Positions 7,481 to 16,249 of a DNA stretch of 19,455 nucleotides are shown here, piece after piece (within the stretch, counting starts at the first letter, position 1; each line of letters opens with the position of its first letter). The stretch lies in the NCBI GenBank assembly GCA_034002405.1, contig JAVFAS010000065.1:1-19455 (forward strand), given 5' to 3'. The translations under genes were made by a program, and so were the position numbers. This DNA is from SZUA-365 sp034002405 (lineage in GTDB: Bacteria; Bacteroidota; Ignavibacteria; SZUA-365). Under the pieces are notes generated by a model. The model ran no database searches. It was not told where the DNA came from and saw only the letters and a program-made list of their open reading frames with translations.

Positions 7481-8403
7481 ATCCACTCCCAGTGGCGTTC
7501 CGCGCCCTTCATCCAGTGATTCGTCCCATTCGGATATTCGTGTTTCAAATCCTTGACCAGCACGATATTCAGTGAACGATGCTCGCCCGTGTTCAGTGGC
7601 GCGAATGATGCGATCATTGCCGTGTTCGTGTCACCGCTGATGGTGAAGTCCGGGTGATACTGGAACGTCCCCGTATGCACCGCAATGACATTCTTGAAAT
7701 ACGGGATGGACCGCAACCCCGACTCGAATGCGGACAGCGCCGCGGGCGAGGGGAAGAAGCGGTCATCCTCGTTCCCCACCTGAATGGCGACCGGCAGGGT
7801 ACGCAGCGGCGTCCGGATGATATCATCGGCTACGGAACCCGCGTTCTGGACGACCGCGGCAATGACATCGCTCATTTCGACGGCGCAGCGAAAGGCCATC
7901 TGCCCGCCGTTCGAGAATCCGACCACGTAGATTCGCTGCTCATCCACGGAGAAACGGGTCTTCATCTCCTCGATGATGCGGCGCAGGAACGCGATGTCGT
8001 CGCGTGGCTGTTCCCCGGCGCAGAATTCAAAGCTGCCCGGGAAGCAATGCCATTTCGTCGTGGTCGCGGTCCCGTCCTCATCGGTGATGCAGTAGCGCCA
8101 CGACGACGGAAACACGGTGAGGACATTTTCCTTCTCACCGAGTTCCTTCCAGCCGGAGATATTGTAGAATTTCTCCCCGTTCCCGCTCGAACCGTGCAGC
8201 ATGAAGACCACCGGCCGGGGAGCGGATCCGTCGTAGGACGCGGGGACATGCACGTAGTATTCGCGCGCGTCGCCGTTCATCGCCGTCGTATATCGGTTTT
8301 TCCCCGCGACATAATCCTTCGTTGTGGGGGGCGTGGCATCGTCCTCCGAACATGCGGTGAATGCCACGACGAGAACGAAGCAGAACAGAATTCCTTTATG
8401 CAT
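7459..8403 (-). CDS. Lipoprotein esterase, PHB-depolymerase/LpqC/feruloyl-esterase type
   Basis: The protein has 314 residues. It starts MHKGILFCFVLVVAFTAC, a lipoprotein signal with the modified Cys at residue 18. The mature part is a serine hydrolase of the alpha/beta fold: oxyanion loop FMLHGSSGNG (about 67-76), nucleophile motif VGFSNGG with Ser164, acidic residues in GNEDDRFF (Asp213/214), and His288 or His296 in KHEYPNGTNH. Extra Cys residues near 105-130 could form disulfides. The enzyme probably hydrolyses carbohydrate esters or polyester-like substrates at the cell surface; the exact substrate is unknown. The start at 8403 was chosen over 8451 because CAGGAG sits 8 bp upstream and the signal peptide begins there. 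It is probably monocistronic, since a stem-loop separates it from the upstream minus-strand gene. Confidence 0.85.
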   Translation of the reverse strand: MHKGILFCFVLVVAFTACSEDDATPPTTKDYVAGKNRYTTAMNGDAREYYVHVPASYDGSAPRPVVFMLHGSSGNGEKFYNISGWKELGEKENVLTVFPSSWRYCITDEDGTATTTKWHCFPGSFEFCAGEQPRDDIAFLRRIIEEMKTRFSVDEQRIYVVGFSNGGQMAFRCAVEMSDVIAAVVQNAGSVADDIIRTPLRTLPVAIQVGNEDDRFFPSPAALSAFESGLRSIPYFKNVIAVHTGTFQYHPDFTISGDTNTAMIASFAPLNTGEHRSLNIVLVKDLKHEYPNGTNHWMKGAERHWEWMKQFTRP

Positions 8404-8527
8404 GGGACTGACTCCTGCGTGTTTGAGGCAATGGCGACGAACACACGGCATGCATGTTGTCGCGGAATCGTACGTATTCGGGTGGATGATCCGATAATGT
8501 ACGCGGGCGGAGGCGCAAATGCAATAG

Positions 8528-8559
8528 GCACGGGGGCACCATGCATGGCGCCCCCGTGC
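8528..8559 (-). terminator. Terminator-like hairpin after the duplicated-domain gene
   Basis: A perfect 10-bp stem, GCACGGGGGC (8528-8537) with GCCCCCGTGC (8550-8559), extends by two further pairs around an ATGCAT loop. It lies 52 bp beyond the stop of the minus-strand gene at 8612. On the minus strand the following bases (ctattgcattt) are only modestly T-rich, so it is an imperfect intrinsic terminator or an RNA 3'-end-stabilising hairpin. Confidence 0.7.
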
Positions 8560-8611
8560 GGTTCCGCGGTGGTTGAACCATGATCACCACGGAGCATCGG
8601 ATCTGTTCTCC

Positions 8612-10723
8612 TTATTTCTTGCCTTTGGCCTCCAGGCAGAAGCCGGCGCTGGCCGACGCGTGGTGTCCGACCGACTGGCTGTTGACGATGACACGATCCA
8701 CGGCCACGACGCGAATGAGGTAGCCGCAGGGTTTCATGCCCGTCGTGTCGAGCGACCAGGTGTCGCCCGGGGCCGTCGCGGTATTGATCGTGCCGCCTGA
8801 TGGCGCGGGGACGCCGACGGGCGGCGTGTTGATCGCAGGTTCGACCGTGAGGGCGTAGCGGGCGAGGTTTTTGTCGGTGGCGACGACGTCACCCTGCAGC
8901 AGCGTGCCTTCGGTGAATTTGCCGCAGTGTCCGGTGCCGGTGGTGATGGTGATCGCCACCGTCGGCCAGGTGTTGTCGAGCTGGATCACGTGCGTGTCCT
9001 CCCCGACCAGCGTGCCACCCGCGTCGAAAGTGGAGAGCTTCACCTGCCATTTTTCATCGCCCGCACTGTCCCACTGCGCGAGCAGGCTGTTGACGTTCTG
9101 GGTGAACGGTTGATAGGGGAAGCGATGCGTCACCGGATCGGCGGAGAGGACGTGCGTCGTGCCGTCGAAGCGTGTCAGCGTCAGGTTGGTCACCAGCGGC
9201 GCCGGCGCCCCGACCGGATTGCCGGCCGCATCGAGCGGTGTCACCTCGACCTTGTAGCGATGGCCCGGCAGGGGCGCGCCCTGCACGGTGATCCGATGGC
9301 CGAAGGCGCACGGCCGTCCCATCGCATCGGGCGGGAGGTTGTTCGTTGCGAACACCGCATCGGCCGTGGTCATGCCGGTCAGGTCATCGATGAAGGAGAC
9401 GGGGATGCCGCCGAGGATCGCAATCCTCCCGGCCGGCGCCTGCGCCACGGGTGCGATATGGATGAGCGTCTCTTCCCGGTTGCCCCAGACCGGCACCGTG
9501 TTCGGCGCCGCGCAGGACACCGGGACATTCCACGACAGGATGGCGCGGATGCGCACGACCTTCGCGCCCTTCCTGCATGATTCCCGGTACTGCGCGAGAT
9601 CCACCGGCAGCCGCACGGCATACTGCACCCCGCCCGCGGGGAGCTCCGGAAGATCATACACACGGACATCGGCGGTCCCGAGGCAGGTTTCGAAGCTGCC
9701 GTTGCCGTCGAAATCGGCCCAGAACGTGACATACTCCCGGCTCCCGTCGGTGCATGGGCCACCGGAATACCCGGCGCTCTTCTTCACCGTGATGATGCCA
9801 ACCAGCGTGTCGGGCGTGTTCGGATCGAGTCCGATGCACGTGAGTTCCTCGTAGCTGATGTTGCCGTCGGTTTTCGGGAATAACAGATCCAGAATATCCG
9901 GTGTGATCGCGACCCCCGGCGCAAGGGTTGTGAACTCACTCGCGTGCAACAACGACTTCGCATGCAGGGCGCTGCTGATTTCCTTGAACGCAAAGCGATG
10001 CACGGGAACATCCTGCCCCTTGTAAAGCGACGCGAGTTCGGCGCTGCCGAGGCTTTTCTGCATGGAAACGAGCGGTGTCTCGAGATCGACGACCTCAGGC
10101 AGCCAGGGCGGAAACTTGAGTGTTTCGAACTCGAATAGATCCTTCCACGGAATGTGCCGCAGCGGTTCGACGAGGATCACCGCGTTGCGGACGTTGCCCC
10201 ACACGGGTGTCCAGTTCGGTTGTCCCGCCGGCGGCGGATCGTTCCACGACAGGATCGCGCGGGCGCGGATCAGCGGATTCACCTTGCACAGCCGTGCCTT
10301 GGGCTTGACAGGAAGGCTGACCGCATATTCGAGCCGCGCGGGACCCGCGGCCGGAATGTTGAAGGCCTGGAAACTGGTCATGCCCTGGTCATCCCACGTC
10401 GCGCCACCGTCGTAGGAAAGATAGAAACGCACGAACTCCGGGGTGCCCGCGCCGCAGACATCCGTGCCATACCCGCCGGACTGGTGCACATACACGACGG
10501 CTTCGAGACTTCTCTGCTGCGGGTGATACCCGAGGCAGGCGAGTTCCTCGTAATGGGTGTTCCCCGTAATGGGAAGCACCGGTTTGTACTGACTCCCAAC
10601 GAGATTTCCGAAGTAATTCGGGTTTGTCAGCAACAGGGCCTTGAACAGCCCGCGTTCCTTGGCGAACGCCTTCGGGGCTGCTGGTTTCACGGCTTTCGCT
10701 GTGTTTTTGGACTTGTGTTCCAT
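8612..10723 (-). CDS. Uncharacterised conserved protein with duplicated Cys-containing beta-rich domain
   Basis: The protein has 703 residues and no known function. Two related domains are visible. Copy A (about 53-187) has NTHYEELACLG, GTDVCGAG, and RARAILSWN...WTPVWGN. Copy B (about 286-424) has NISYEELTCIG, GGPCTDGSREYV, and RIRAILSWN...TVPVWGN. Each copy keeps three Cys in equivalent places (63, 90, 146; 296, 324, 383). The C-terminal 260 residues form a further beta-rich region ending in GMKPCGYLIRVVAVDRVIVN, a motif I associate with a widespread hypothetical-protein family. There is no signal peptide, lipobox or membrane helix; the N-terminus is Lys/Ala-rich. The ATG at 10723 has AGGTGG 5 bp upstream, better than the ATG at 10744. 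The gene is divergent from the T9SS protein gene across 682 bp. Confidence 0.8.
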   Translation of the reverse strand: MEHKSKNTAKAVKPAAPKAFAKERGLFKALLLTNPNYFGNLVGSQYKPVLPITGNTHYEELACLGYHPQQRSLEAVVYVHQSGGYGTDVCGAGTPEFVRFYLSYDGGATWDDQGMTSFQAFNIPAAGPARLEYAVSLPVKPKARLCKVNPLIRARAILSWNDPPPAGQPNWTPVWGNVRNAVILVEPLRHIPWKDLFEFETLKFPPWLPEVVDLETPLVSMQKSLGSAELASLYKGQDVPVHRFAFKEISSALHAKSLLHASEFTTLAPGVAITPDILDLLFPKTDGNISYEELTCIGLDPNTPDTLVGIITVKKSAGYSGGPCTDGSREYVTFWADFDGNGSFETCLGTADVRVYDLPELPAGGVQYAVRLPVDLAQYRESCRKGAKVVRIRAILSWNVPVSCAAPNTVPVWGNREETLIHIAPVAQAPAGRIAILGGIPVSFIDDLTGMTTADAVFATNNLPPDAMGRPCAFGHRITVQGAPLPGHRYKVEVTPLDAAGNPVGAPAPLVTNLTLTRFDGTTHVLSADPVTHRFPYQPFTQNVNSLLAQWDSAGDEKWQVKLSTFDAGGTLVGEDTHVIQLDNTWPTVAITITTGTGHCGKFTEGTLLQGDVVATDKNLARYALTVEPAINTPPVGVPAPSGGTINTATAPGDTWSLDTTGMKPCGYLIRVVAVDRVIVNSQSVGHHASASAGFCLEAKGKK

Positions 10724-11116
10724 CCGTACCACCTTTCTCATCACTCAGAACCGATAACGGCATCCGAACATCGGAAACCGCCGGCACGCAGAGCGCGAAC
10801 GGCCTGCAGTGCCTTGGTCATCGAGGGAAGTCTCGTCCCGCGGACCGGCGAAACGCCCGCGGAGCGACAGAACGGCCAGGACTCACGCTTCCGCGCATTG
10901 CAGCGAACGGCAGCGCGGCTACGATTACCTGGTTTGAATTGGTCGAAACATGTGCGTGGTGAATGTCGACCCGCAATATAGTGAATCGCAATCCAAGTGC
11001 AAGAGAAATATCTCTCCAAACGCAAGAAAATCAAGTATTTGGTTATGGCGTGCATTCATGATTCCTGATCGCCATGGCATAAAACGCGGCCCCGGCTCCC
11101 TATCGCGACCGCGGAT

Positions 11117-11154
11117 CGAAATGCGATATATTTCATCTGCGATGTTGCATTTCG
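11117..11154. promoter_or_regulatory. Inverted repeat in divergent intergenic region
   Basis: Perfect 8-bp arms CGAAATGC (11117-11124) and GCATTTCG (11147-11154) surround 22 bp that include the AT-rich GATATATTTCATC. The spacing, about three helical turns between arm centres, fits a regulator binding site between divergent genes. It could also form a hairpin if transcribed. No regulator can be named. Confidence 0.35.
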
Positions 11155-11302
11155 CGTCTGGATCTCGTAGGTTCATTGGTACTTCTATCAACATACGTGA
11201 CTCTCGACACTGCTGGTGCCGGACACACGAGCATCACGGGGTACCAGGAGGGGGGTCCGAACGAAGCACCCGTTGCGGCCGCATCGCGGCGCGACAAACG
11301 GC

Positions 11303-11335
11303 TTCGCCGCGCGCACCGATGGCTCGATACATTTG
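11303..11335 (+). promoter_or_regulatory. Candidate Bacteroidota-type promoter for the T9SS protein gene
   Basis: TACATTTG at 11328-11335 matches the Bacteroidota -7 consensus TAnnTTTG exactly. TTCG at 11303-11306 lies 21 bp upstream, one mismatch from the -33 element TTTG at the accepted spacing of 19-21 bp. Transcription would begin about 60-70 bp before the ATG at 11406. The match is short, so chance is possible. Confidence 0.4.
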
Positions 11336-11405
11336 CGTCCGTACCGTTTGGCGAAGCAGAATCTTGAAAACCTTGTCCGTCACCATCACAATCCAGGATA
11401 CACCG

Positions 11406-14400
11406 ATGAGACAATCGATACATTCGGTATTGGTGCTGTTCGCATTGCTCTGCCTCGGCGGCGCGACGAACGCGAACGCCCAATCCTATGTCTCCGAGGC
11501 GCAGTCGAATGGCTTCACGCTGAAAAAAGTCGTCAGCGACACCGCCATCGCGACCGGCCAGAATTTTTCGTACACGATTTACTTTTCCATCCCGGCCGGA
11601 GCCACGGGGGTGACCATCAGTGACGCGCTGCCCGCGGCCGTGACGTTCCAGGCCATCTCCGTGACAAGCGCCTGCGGGACGCCGACGGTGACCACCCCCG
11701 CCGTCGGTTCGTCGGGCTCTGTTTCGCTCAGTTGGGCGACGGTCCCGTCTGGCTGTTCGGGGTCCTTCGTCGTCACCGTACAATTCCCCAACGGCACGAC
11801 CTGCAATGGCATGACCGCGCGCAACAATGTGTGCCTGACCGGATCGATCCCGGGGACGACGGTGGATCTCTGCACCGGATTCGTGCTCACCCGCGCGATC
11901 GCAGCGAATCCTTGGAGCCTTGGCAAATGGGTGACCGGCGCCGGCACACAGCCGGGACCCTGTCCCAACATCACCGCCGATTCGATCGTGACCTATCAGA
12001 TTTGTGTCTTCAAGAATGTCGGTCTGACCGGCCAGCTCAACATGGAAAACGCCGTCGTGTATGACACGCTGCCGGCGGGTGCGGTGTTGGTCAATTCAAC
12101 CTGCGGCGCGACGCAAACGGGCAATGTGGTGACCTGGAACATCGGGTCGCTCTCGGCGCTGCCGATGTACACCACCGTCTGCTGCACCTATTCGGTGCTC
12201 TATCCGCGTGCGCAATTTCCCACGGGCACGCAGCTGACCAATCAGGCGACACTGCAAGGGACGCTCGGCAGCCTCAACAATCCCTGCGGTCCGGCGTTGC
12301 ACACCAGCAACGAAACCTGCGTGGAGATTCGGACGGTGACGTCCGGAACACTCAGCAAATACGTCCACACCAACGGACAGCCCGGCTGCACCGGGAAGTA
12401 CAGCATCTGGATCTGCAACAACGGCAGCGTCCCCATCACCACCCTGACGGTGAACGATACGATTCCCGCGACGCTGTCCGGTCTTTCGATTGGAAACAGT
12501 TCGTCGTCGCTCGCCGTCGTGCTGACAGGCAACATCGTGACCGCCACGCTTGCCACCCCGCTTGCACCGAATACCTGTGCGTATTTCGAAGTCAACTTCA
12601 CCATCCCGAGCTCGGCCACCGTGGGCAGCACGATCACGAACTGCGCGCATGCCACCATCGTCGGTGCCGCGCCGCTCACCGCCTGCGCGAGTTTCGTCGT
12701 CAAAGCCCCGGCCCCGACACCCTGTGTGTGGAAGGAAGTCTGCGGCAAGCAGCCGTCCTACACACCTGGAAGCACTTTCCGTTATCGCCTGCGCGTGCAG
12801 AACATCGGCGGCCAGCCGATCACCGGCGCCACGATCACGGATGTTCTGAATCCGAATCTCCAGTATATGGGGAATCCTTCCTACTATACCGGAACCTCCT
12901 GGAGCGCGCCATGCCAGCCCACGAGCAATTGGTCGGGGGTCACACTCAACCAAACCGGGCAAGCGCTGACCTTCACCCTGCCTGATATTCCCGCGAGTTG
13001 CCAGAATATTTTCTACGGCTCCTGCGGAATGTACGGGGCGTTCGGTGTGCCGTACTACTTCATCGAGTTTGATGTCGCGGTGGTCGACACGTCGGCGCTC
13101 GGGAACATTCCGAACCAGTTCTCTATCGCCGGAGGGAATCTGGCCGGTACGGTCAATTCCAACATCGATTACGTGAACGTGGTCGGCACCGCGGGCTTCT
13201 TCCTCGACAAGGGCGTGGCCGTGGATACCACCAGTTGGGCATCGAGTCTGAACACCACCGCCGGATCGAACGTGAATTACCGCCTCCGCATGACCGTCGC
13301 CCCGGGCAGTGTCGGACTGCGGCATATCACATTCGCCGATCTGCTTCCGCGCGACAACCCGCCCAATGACAGCTTCATCCTTGGTCCCTGCGGTCCCCGC
13401 GGCAGTGCATTCGATCTCGATTTCGCGCTCCCCATAACCACCTCGCCACTCGCGACCGACTATAAAAACGCGACGAGCTTCGCCGGCGTGAATCTGTTCG
13501 CGCCCGGCGGAGCACCGGGACCGATGTTCACCAGCGGTTGTGGCACCCTCGGAAGCTGGGTCCCGGGCATCGTTCCACTCGACCGTAACCTTGGCTGGTA
13601 CTTCGGTTCCGCACCCATCGCCGCGGGCAACACCGCCACGGCACTGTTCACCGCCACGGTTGCCTCGAGCGCGAAGGACAGCGAGGCTGCCTGCAACACC
13701 TTCGCGGCAAATGCCGCGGTGCGGCATCTGATCAACAGTGCGGTGTACACCGACCAGGCAACGGGCAATCTCGAGTCGGGCATTGCCTGCGTCACCGTGG
13801 CGAAGGACACGTCGAACACCGAATGCGTCACGTACCAGATGCAGTCGGTGGTCAGTACGGGTGTCGATGCGGTGGGCAACTGTACGTATGATATCGCGGT
13901 TGCATTCACCAATCCCGCCGCACCCGTGACGGTCTTTTTCGAATCCGATGACGGAACCGTCGCACCCGCATCGCTGAACCTCCCGACCGGCACAACGCTC
14001 GACACCCTGAGCTTCACCGATACGCCGCCGTCGGATGTCTTCGTGTGCATCCGCTTCGGCATCATTGACGCCACGGGCGCGAAACGGATCTGCGACAGCA
14101 TCTGCATCGACCTCCCGCCCTGCGGCGGCACCGGCGGTCCGTGCGATTCGCTGGACGTCTCCGTGAAGTCGATCACCCCGGGTGGCGTGGATGCCAACGG
14201 CAACTGCACGTACTCCATCGATCTGAGCTCCATGAATGCCTCGACGAATCCGATTTCCGTCTGGTTCGCGTCGGATCAGGGCGCGGTCGTTCCCGGTGCG
14301 TTCACCATTCCCGTCGGAAGCAGCACGCAGACGCTGACCTTCACCGACACCCCGCCGATGGACAGCTTCGTCTGCATCCGCTACGGCGTGATGCAGCAGG

Positions 14401-16187
14401 GCGTGCGCATTGTCTGTGACAGCGTGTGCTTCGACATCGAACCGTGCGCGGAGGTTGGCACCTGCGACTCCCTCGATGCGGCGATGAAGTCCGTGACCCC
14501 TCTGGGTCCGAATGCCGCGGGCAATTGCGGCTACTCGGTGGCGATCTCGTTCACCAACGTCTCGGTGGGAGGCATTCCCGTGTGGTTCACATCCAGTCAG
14601 GGCAGCGTCGCACCGGGAACGCTTTCCATTCCGCCGGGCAGCAGCACGCAGACGCTGACCTTCACCGACACCCCGCCGACGGACACCTTCGTCTGCATCC
14701 GTTACGGCGTGTTTGACGCGACCGGCGCCCGTGTGGTGTGCGACAGCCTCTGTTTCGACATCAAGCCCTGCGACGACATCGCGCCGTGCGATTCGCTGAT
14801 CGGGGCGCATCTCGACACGAGTTGCTGCATGTATTCGGCGACCATCATCAATGGTCCGGGCACGCCGATCACCGCGATTTCCTACGCGATCATCGGCGGC
14901 ACGGTGGCGAATTTCACCACCATGCCATGCGCGCCGGTCACTCCCGCTCCCGTGGGAAGCACGACGGGCATGCTGACCTTCAGTCCCGCCTGCAATGCGA
15001 ACATCATGTTCAATTTCCAGGGGAATCCGACCCTGAACTCCAATACCATGATTGTCACGCTGGTCGTGCATCATGGAAACGACTCCTGCACGCTGCGCTT
15101 CGAATACACCTGCGACCGCACACCGCTGCAGCGCTGCGACGACATCAAGGTCAAGCCGTACGTCACGGCGGGACTCGCGCTGTCGGGACGCTCGTTCATG
15201 ATCGCCAACAACAAGGTGCCCGCCTCGCCCATCACCCACGTCACTATCACCCCGGTCCCGACGCCGTGCAACATGGTCGGCGGTGGACTGCAGGTGGATT
15301 ACCTCCCGACATCCTGGGCCGCGCCGCATACGCGCATTCCAGCATCGGGCTTCATCAATGCTCTTTCCGCGGTGAGCTTCAACCTCGCGATCCCGTATTC
15401 CTGCAACTGGACAGGGAACGTGCAGGTGGTCGTCCATCACGCGGACGGGGACAGCTGCATCTACAACTACGGTCCGTGGAAGGCGAAAATTGGTATCGGC
15501 ACCGGTGTCATCATCGCCGACCCGATCAAGGGCCGCGTATACGCGAAGAAGCTGCGCCTGCAGAATCCCGCGGGTGGCGAGCCGGTGAAGTGGGTGTCCT
15601 TCAGCGTCGAATCCACTTCCGACGTGATTGTCGCGGGCTCGGGTCGCCGCTGGGAAGGCGCGTCCATCGCGCAGGGCCACGAATCCCTCGAGGGCTACGA
15701 TCAGGGCGAGACCGACGCGCTGTTCACCTTCGAAACCCCGATCGCATCCGGTGCCGTCAGTGGTGACTTCAACCTCGTGGTCGCCCGCGATTCGGCCGCG
15801 ACGGGAACGCCGGTGATTCGCTGGACAACCTACGACGAGGAGGGCAACGCGCTCGCGACCGACACGGTCGGAATCACGGGTGGCGTACTCACCATCCGCG
15901 GTGGCGGAATGCAGTCGCTCGCGGGTGACTTCGAACTGCTGCAATCCTTCCCCAATCCCGCCGCGCACGCGGCGACGATCAACTACGCGCTCAAACGCGC
16001 GATGACCGTGCAGCTCGAGCTGTACAACCAACTCGGCGAACGTGTCGCGGAGGTCGAACGCGGGTACGAAACCGCCGGCCTGCATTCCGCGCGCTTCGAC
16101 ATGTCGGGGCTCGCACCCGGCAGCTACTACGTCCGCCTTTCCACCCCGAGTGGAGCCGTGACCAAACCGCTGCTCATCGCACGGTAG
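11406..16187 (+). CDS. Large secreted multidomain protein (DUF11-like and Cys-rich repeats) with T9SS C-terminal domain
   Basis: The protein has 1593 residues. The start at 11406 has AGGA 7 bp upstream and begins a clean signal peptide (MRQSIHSVLVLFALLCLGG...ANAQ, residues 1-26); the frame is open further upstream but that part lacks protein character. Five DUF11-like beta-sandwich modules follow (about 35-165, 168-310, 314-435, 439-595, 597-800), with typical phrases such as YTIYFSIPAGATGVTISDALP. Three tandem Cys-rich repeats of 107, 107 and 108 residues span 806-1127, followed by two divergent Cys-containing modules to about 1370 and a linker domain. Residues 1509-1593 form a canonical T9SS type A sorting domain (SFPNPAAHAATINYAL, LYNQLGERV, FDMSGLAPGSYYVRL). 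It is predicted to be exported across the outer membrane and anchored at the surface, probably as an adhesin or envelope structure. Many paired Cys suggest disulfides. A strong terminator follows directly. Confidence 0.9.
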   Translation: MRQSIHSVLVLFALLCLGGATNANAQSYVSEAQSNGFTLKKVVSDTAIATGQNFSYTIYFSIPAGATGVTISDALPAAVTFQAISVTSACGTPTVTTPAVGSSGSVSLSWATVPSGCSGSFVVTVQFPNGTTCNGMTARNNVCLTGSIPGTTVDLCTGFVLTRAIAANPWSLGKWVTGAGTQPGPCPNITADSIVTYQICVFKNVGLTGQLNMENAVVYDTLPAGAVLVNSTCGATQTGNVVTWNIGSLSALPMYTTVCCTYSVLYPRAQFPTGTQLTNQATLQGTLGSLNNPCGPALHTSNETCVEIRTVTSGTLSKYVHTNGQPGCTGKYSIWICNNGSVPITTLTVNDTIPATLSGLSIGNSSSSLAVVLTGNIVTATLATPLAPNTCAYFEVNFTIPSSATVGSTITNCAHATIVGAAPLTACASFVVKAPAPTPCVWKEVCGKQPSYTPGSTFRYRLRVQNIGGQPITGATITDVLNPNLQYMGNPSYYTGTSWSAPCQPTSNWSGVTLNQTGQALTFTLPDIPASCQNIFYGSCGMYGAFGVPYYFIEFDVAVVDTSALGNIPNQFSIAGGNLAGTVNSNIDYVNVVGTAGFFLDKGVAVDTTSWASSLNTTAGSNVNYRLRMTVAPGSVGLRHITFADLLPRDNPPNDSFILGPCGPRGSAFDLDFALPITTSPLATDYKNATSFAGVNLFAPGGAPGPMFTSGCGTLGSWVPGIVPLDRNLGWYFGSAPIAAGNTATALFTATVASSAKDSEAACNTFAANAAVRHLINSAVYTDQATGNLESGIACVTVAKDTSNTECVTYQMQSVVSTGVDAVGNCTYDIAVAFTNPAAPVTVFFESDDGTVAPASLNLPTGTTLDTLSFTDTPPSDVFVCIRFGIIDATGAKRICDSICIDLPPCGGTGGPCDSLDVSVKSITPGGVDANGNCTYSIDLSSMNASTNPISVWFASDQGAVVPGAFTIPVGSSTQTLTFTDTPPMDSFVCIRYGVMQQGVRIVCDSVCFDIEPCAEVGTCDSLDAAMKSVTPLGPNAAGNCGYSVAISFTNVSVGGIPVWFTSSQGSVAPGTLSIPPGSSTQTLTFTDTPPTDTFVCIRYGVFDATGARVVCDSLCFDIKPCDDIAPCDSLIGAHLDTSCCMYSATIINGPGTPITAISYAIIGGTVANFTTMPCAPVTPAPVGSTTGMLTFSPACNANIMFNFQGNPTLNSNTMIVTLVVHHGNDSCTLRFEYTCDRTPLQRCDDIKVKPYVTAGLALSGRSFMIANNKVPASPITHVTITPVPTPCNMVGGGLQVDYLPTSWAAPHTRIPASGFINALSAVSFNLAIPYSCNWTGNVQVVVHHADGDSCIYNYGPWKAKIGIGTGVIIADPIKGRVYAKKLRLQNPAGGEPVKWVSFSVESTSDVIVAGSGRRWEGASIAQGHESLEGYDQGETDALFTFETPIASGAVSGDFNLVVARDSAATGTPVIRWTTYDEEGNALATDTVGITGGVLTIRGGGMQSLAGDFELLQSFPNPAAHAATINYALKRAMTVQLELYNQLGERVAEVERGYETAGLHSARFDMSGLAPGSYYVRLSTPSGAVTKPLLIAR
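13821..14786 (+). repeat. Three tandem approximately 321-bp coding repeats
   Basis: Unit boundaries marked by the Cys codon context (ECVTYQ / PCDSLDV / TCDSLDA) fall at 13821, 14142, 14463 and 14787, giving lengths of 321, 321 and 324 bp. Each unit encodes a module with N-x-C-x-Y near its start, a central LxFTDTPPxDxFVCIRxG and a closing CDSxCxDIxPC. Units 2 and 3 share a 40-bp identical stretch (14319-14358 and 14640-14679), followed by about 30 nearly identical bases. Unit 1 is more diverged. This indicates a recent duplication or gene conversion. Confidence 0.92.
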
Positions 16188-16206
16188 TCCGGCGCGCAGA
16201 TACAAA

Positions 16207-16249
16207 GATCGGGCCGTCCAGTCTATGCTGGGCGGCCCGGTCATTTTTT
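16207..16249 (+). terminator. Intrinsic terminator of the T9SS protein gene
   Basis: A stem of 12 bp (16210-16221 with 16228-16239, one G-T pair), extendable to 15 bp (16207-16242), closes a TCTATG loop and is followed by a run of six T (16244-16249). It lies 20 bp after the stop codon at 16187. This is a textbook Rho-independent terminator. Confidence 0.93.

Larger units (their letters stand above)
10724..11405. other. 682-bp divergent intergenic region
   Basis: No convincing gene was seen on either strand. It separates two large divergent genes and is less GC-rich in its middle (about 10930-11190) than the flanking genes. It contains an 8-bp inverted repeat at 11117-11154, a short AGAGA/TCTCT inverted repeat at about 11003-11015, a GC-rich hairpin at 11289-11314 and a candidate promoter at 11303-11335. 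These are listed separately where supportable. Confidence 0.6.

Noticed and set aside
10950..11405. Upstream extension of the T9SS protein frame
   Set aside because: The frame stays open, but the residues look non-coding. A good Shine-Dalgarno and signal peptide place the start at 11406.
12096..16244. 1382-residue open frame on the minus strand, antisense to the T9SS protein gene
   Set aside because: Arg/Asp/Gly/His-rich composition, no fold signature, and it runs through the terminator at 16207-16249. The plus strand has a signal peptide, repeats and a sorting domain.
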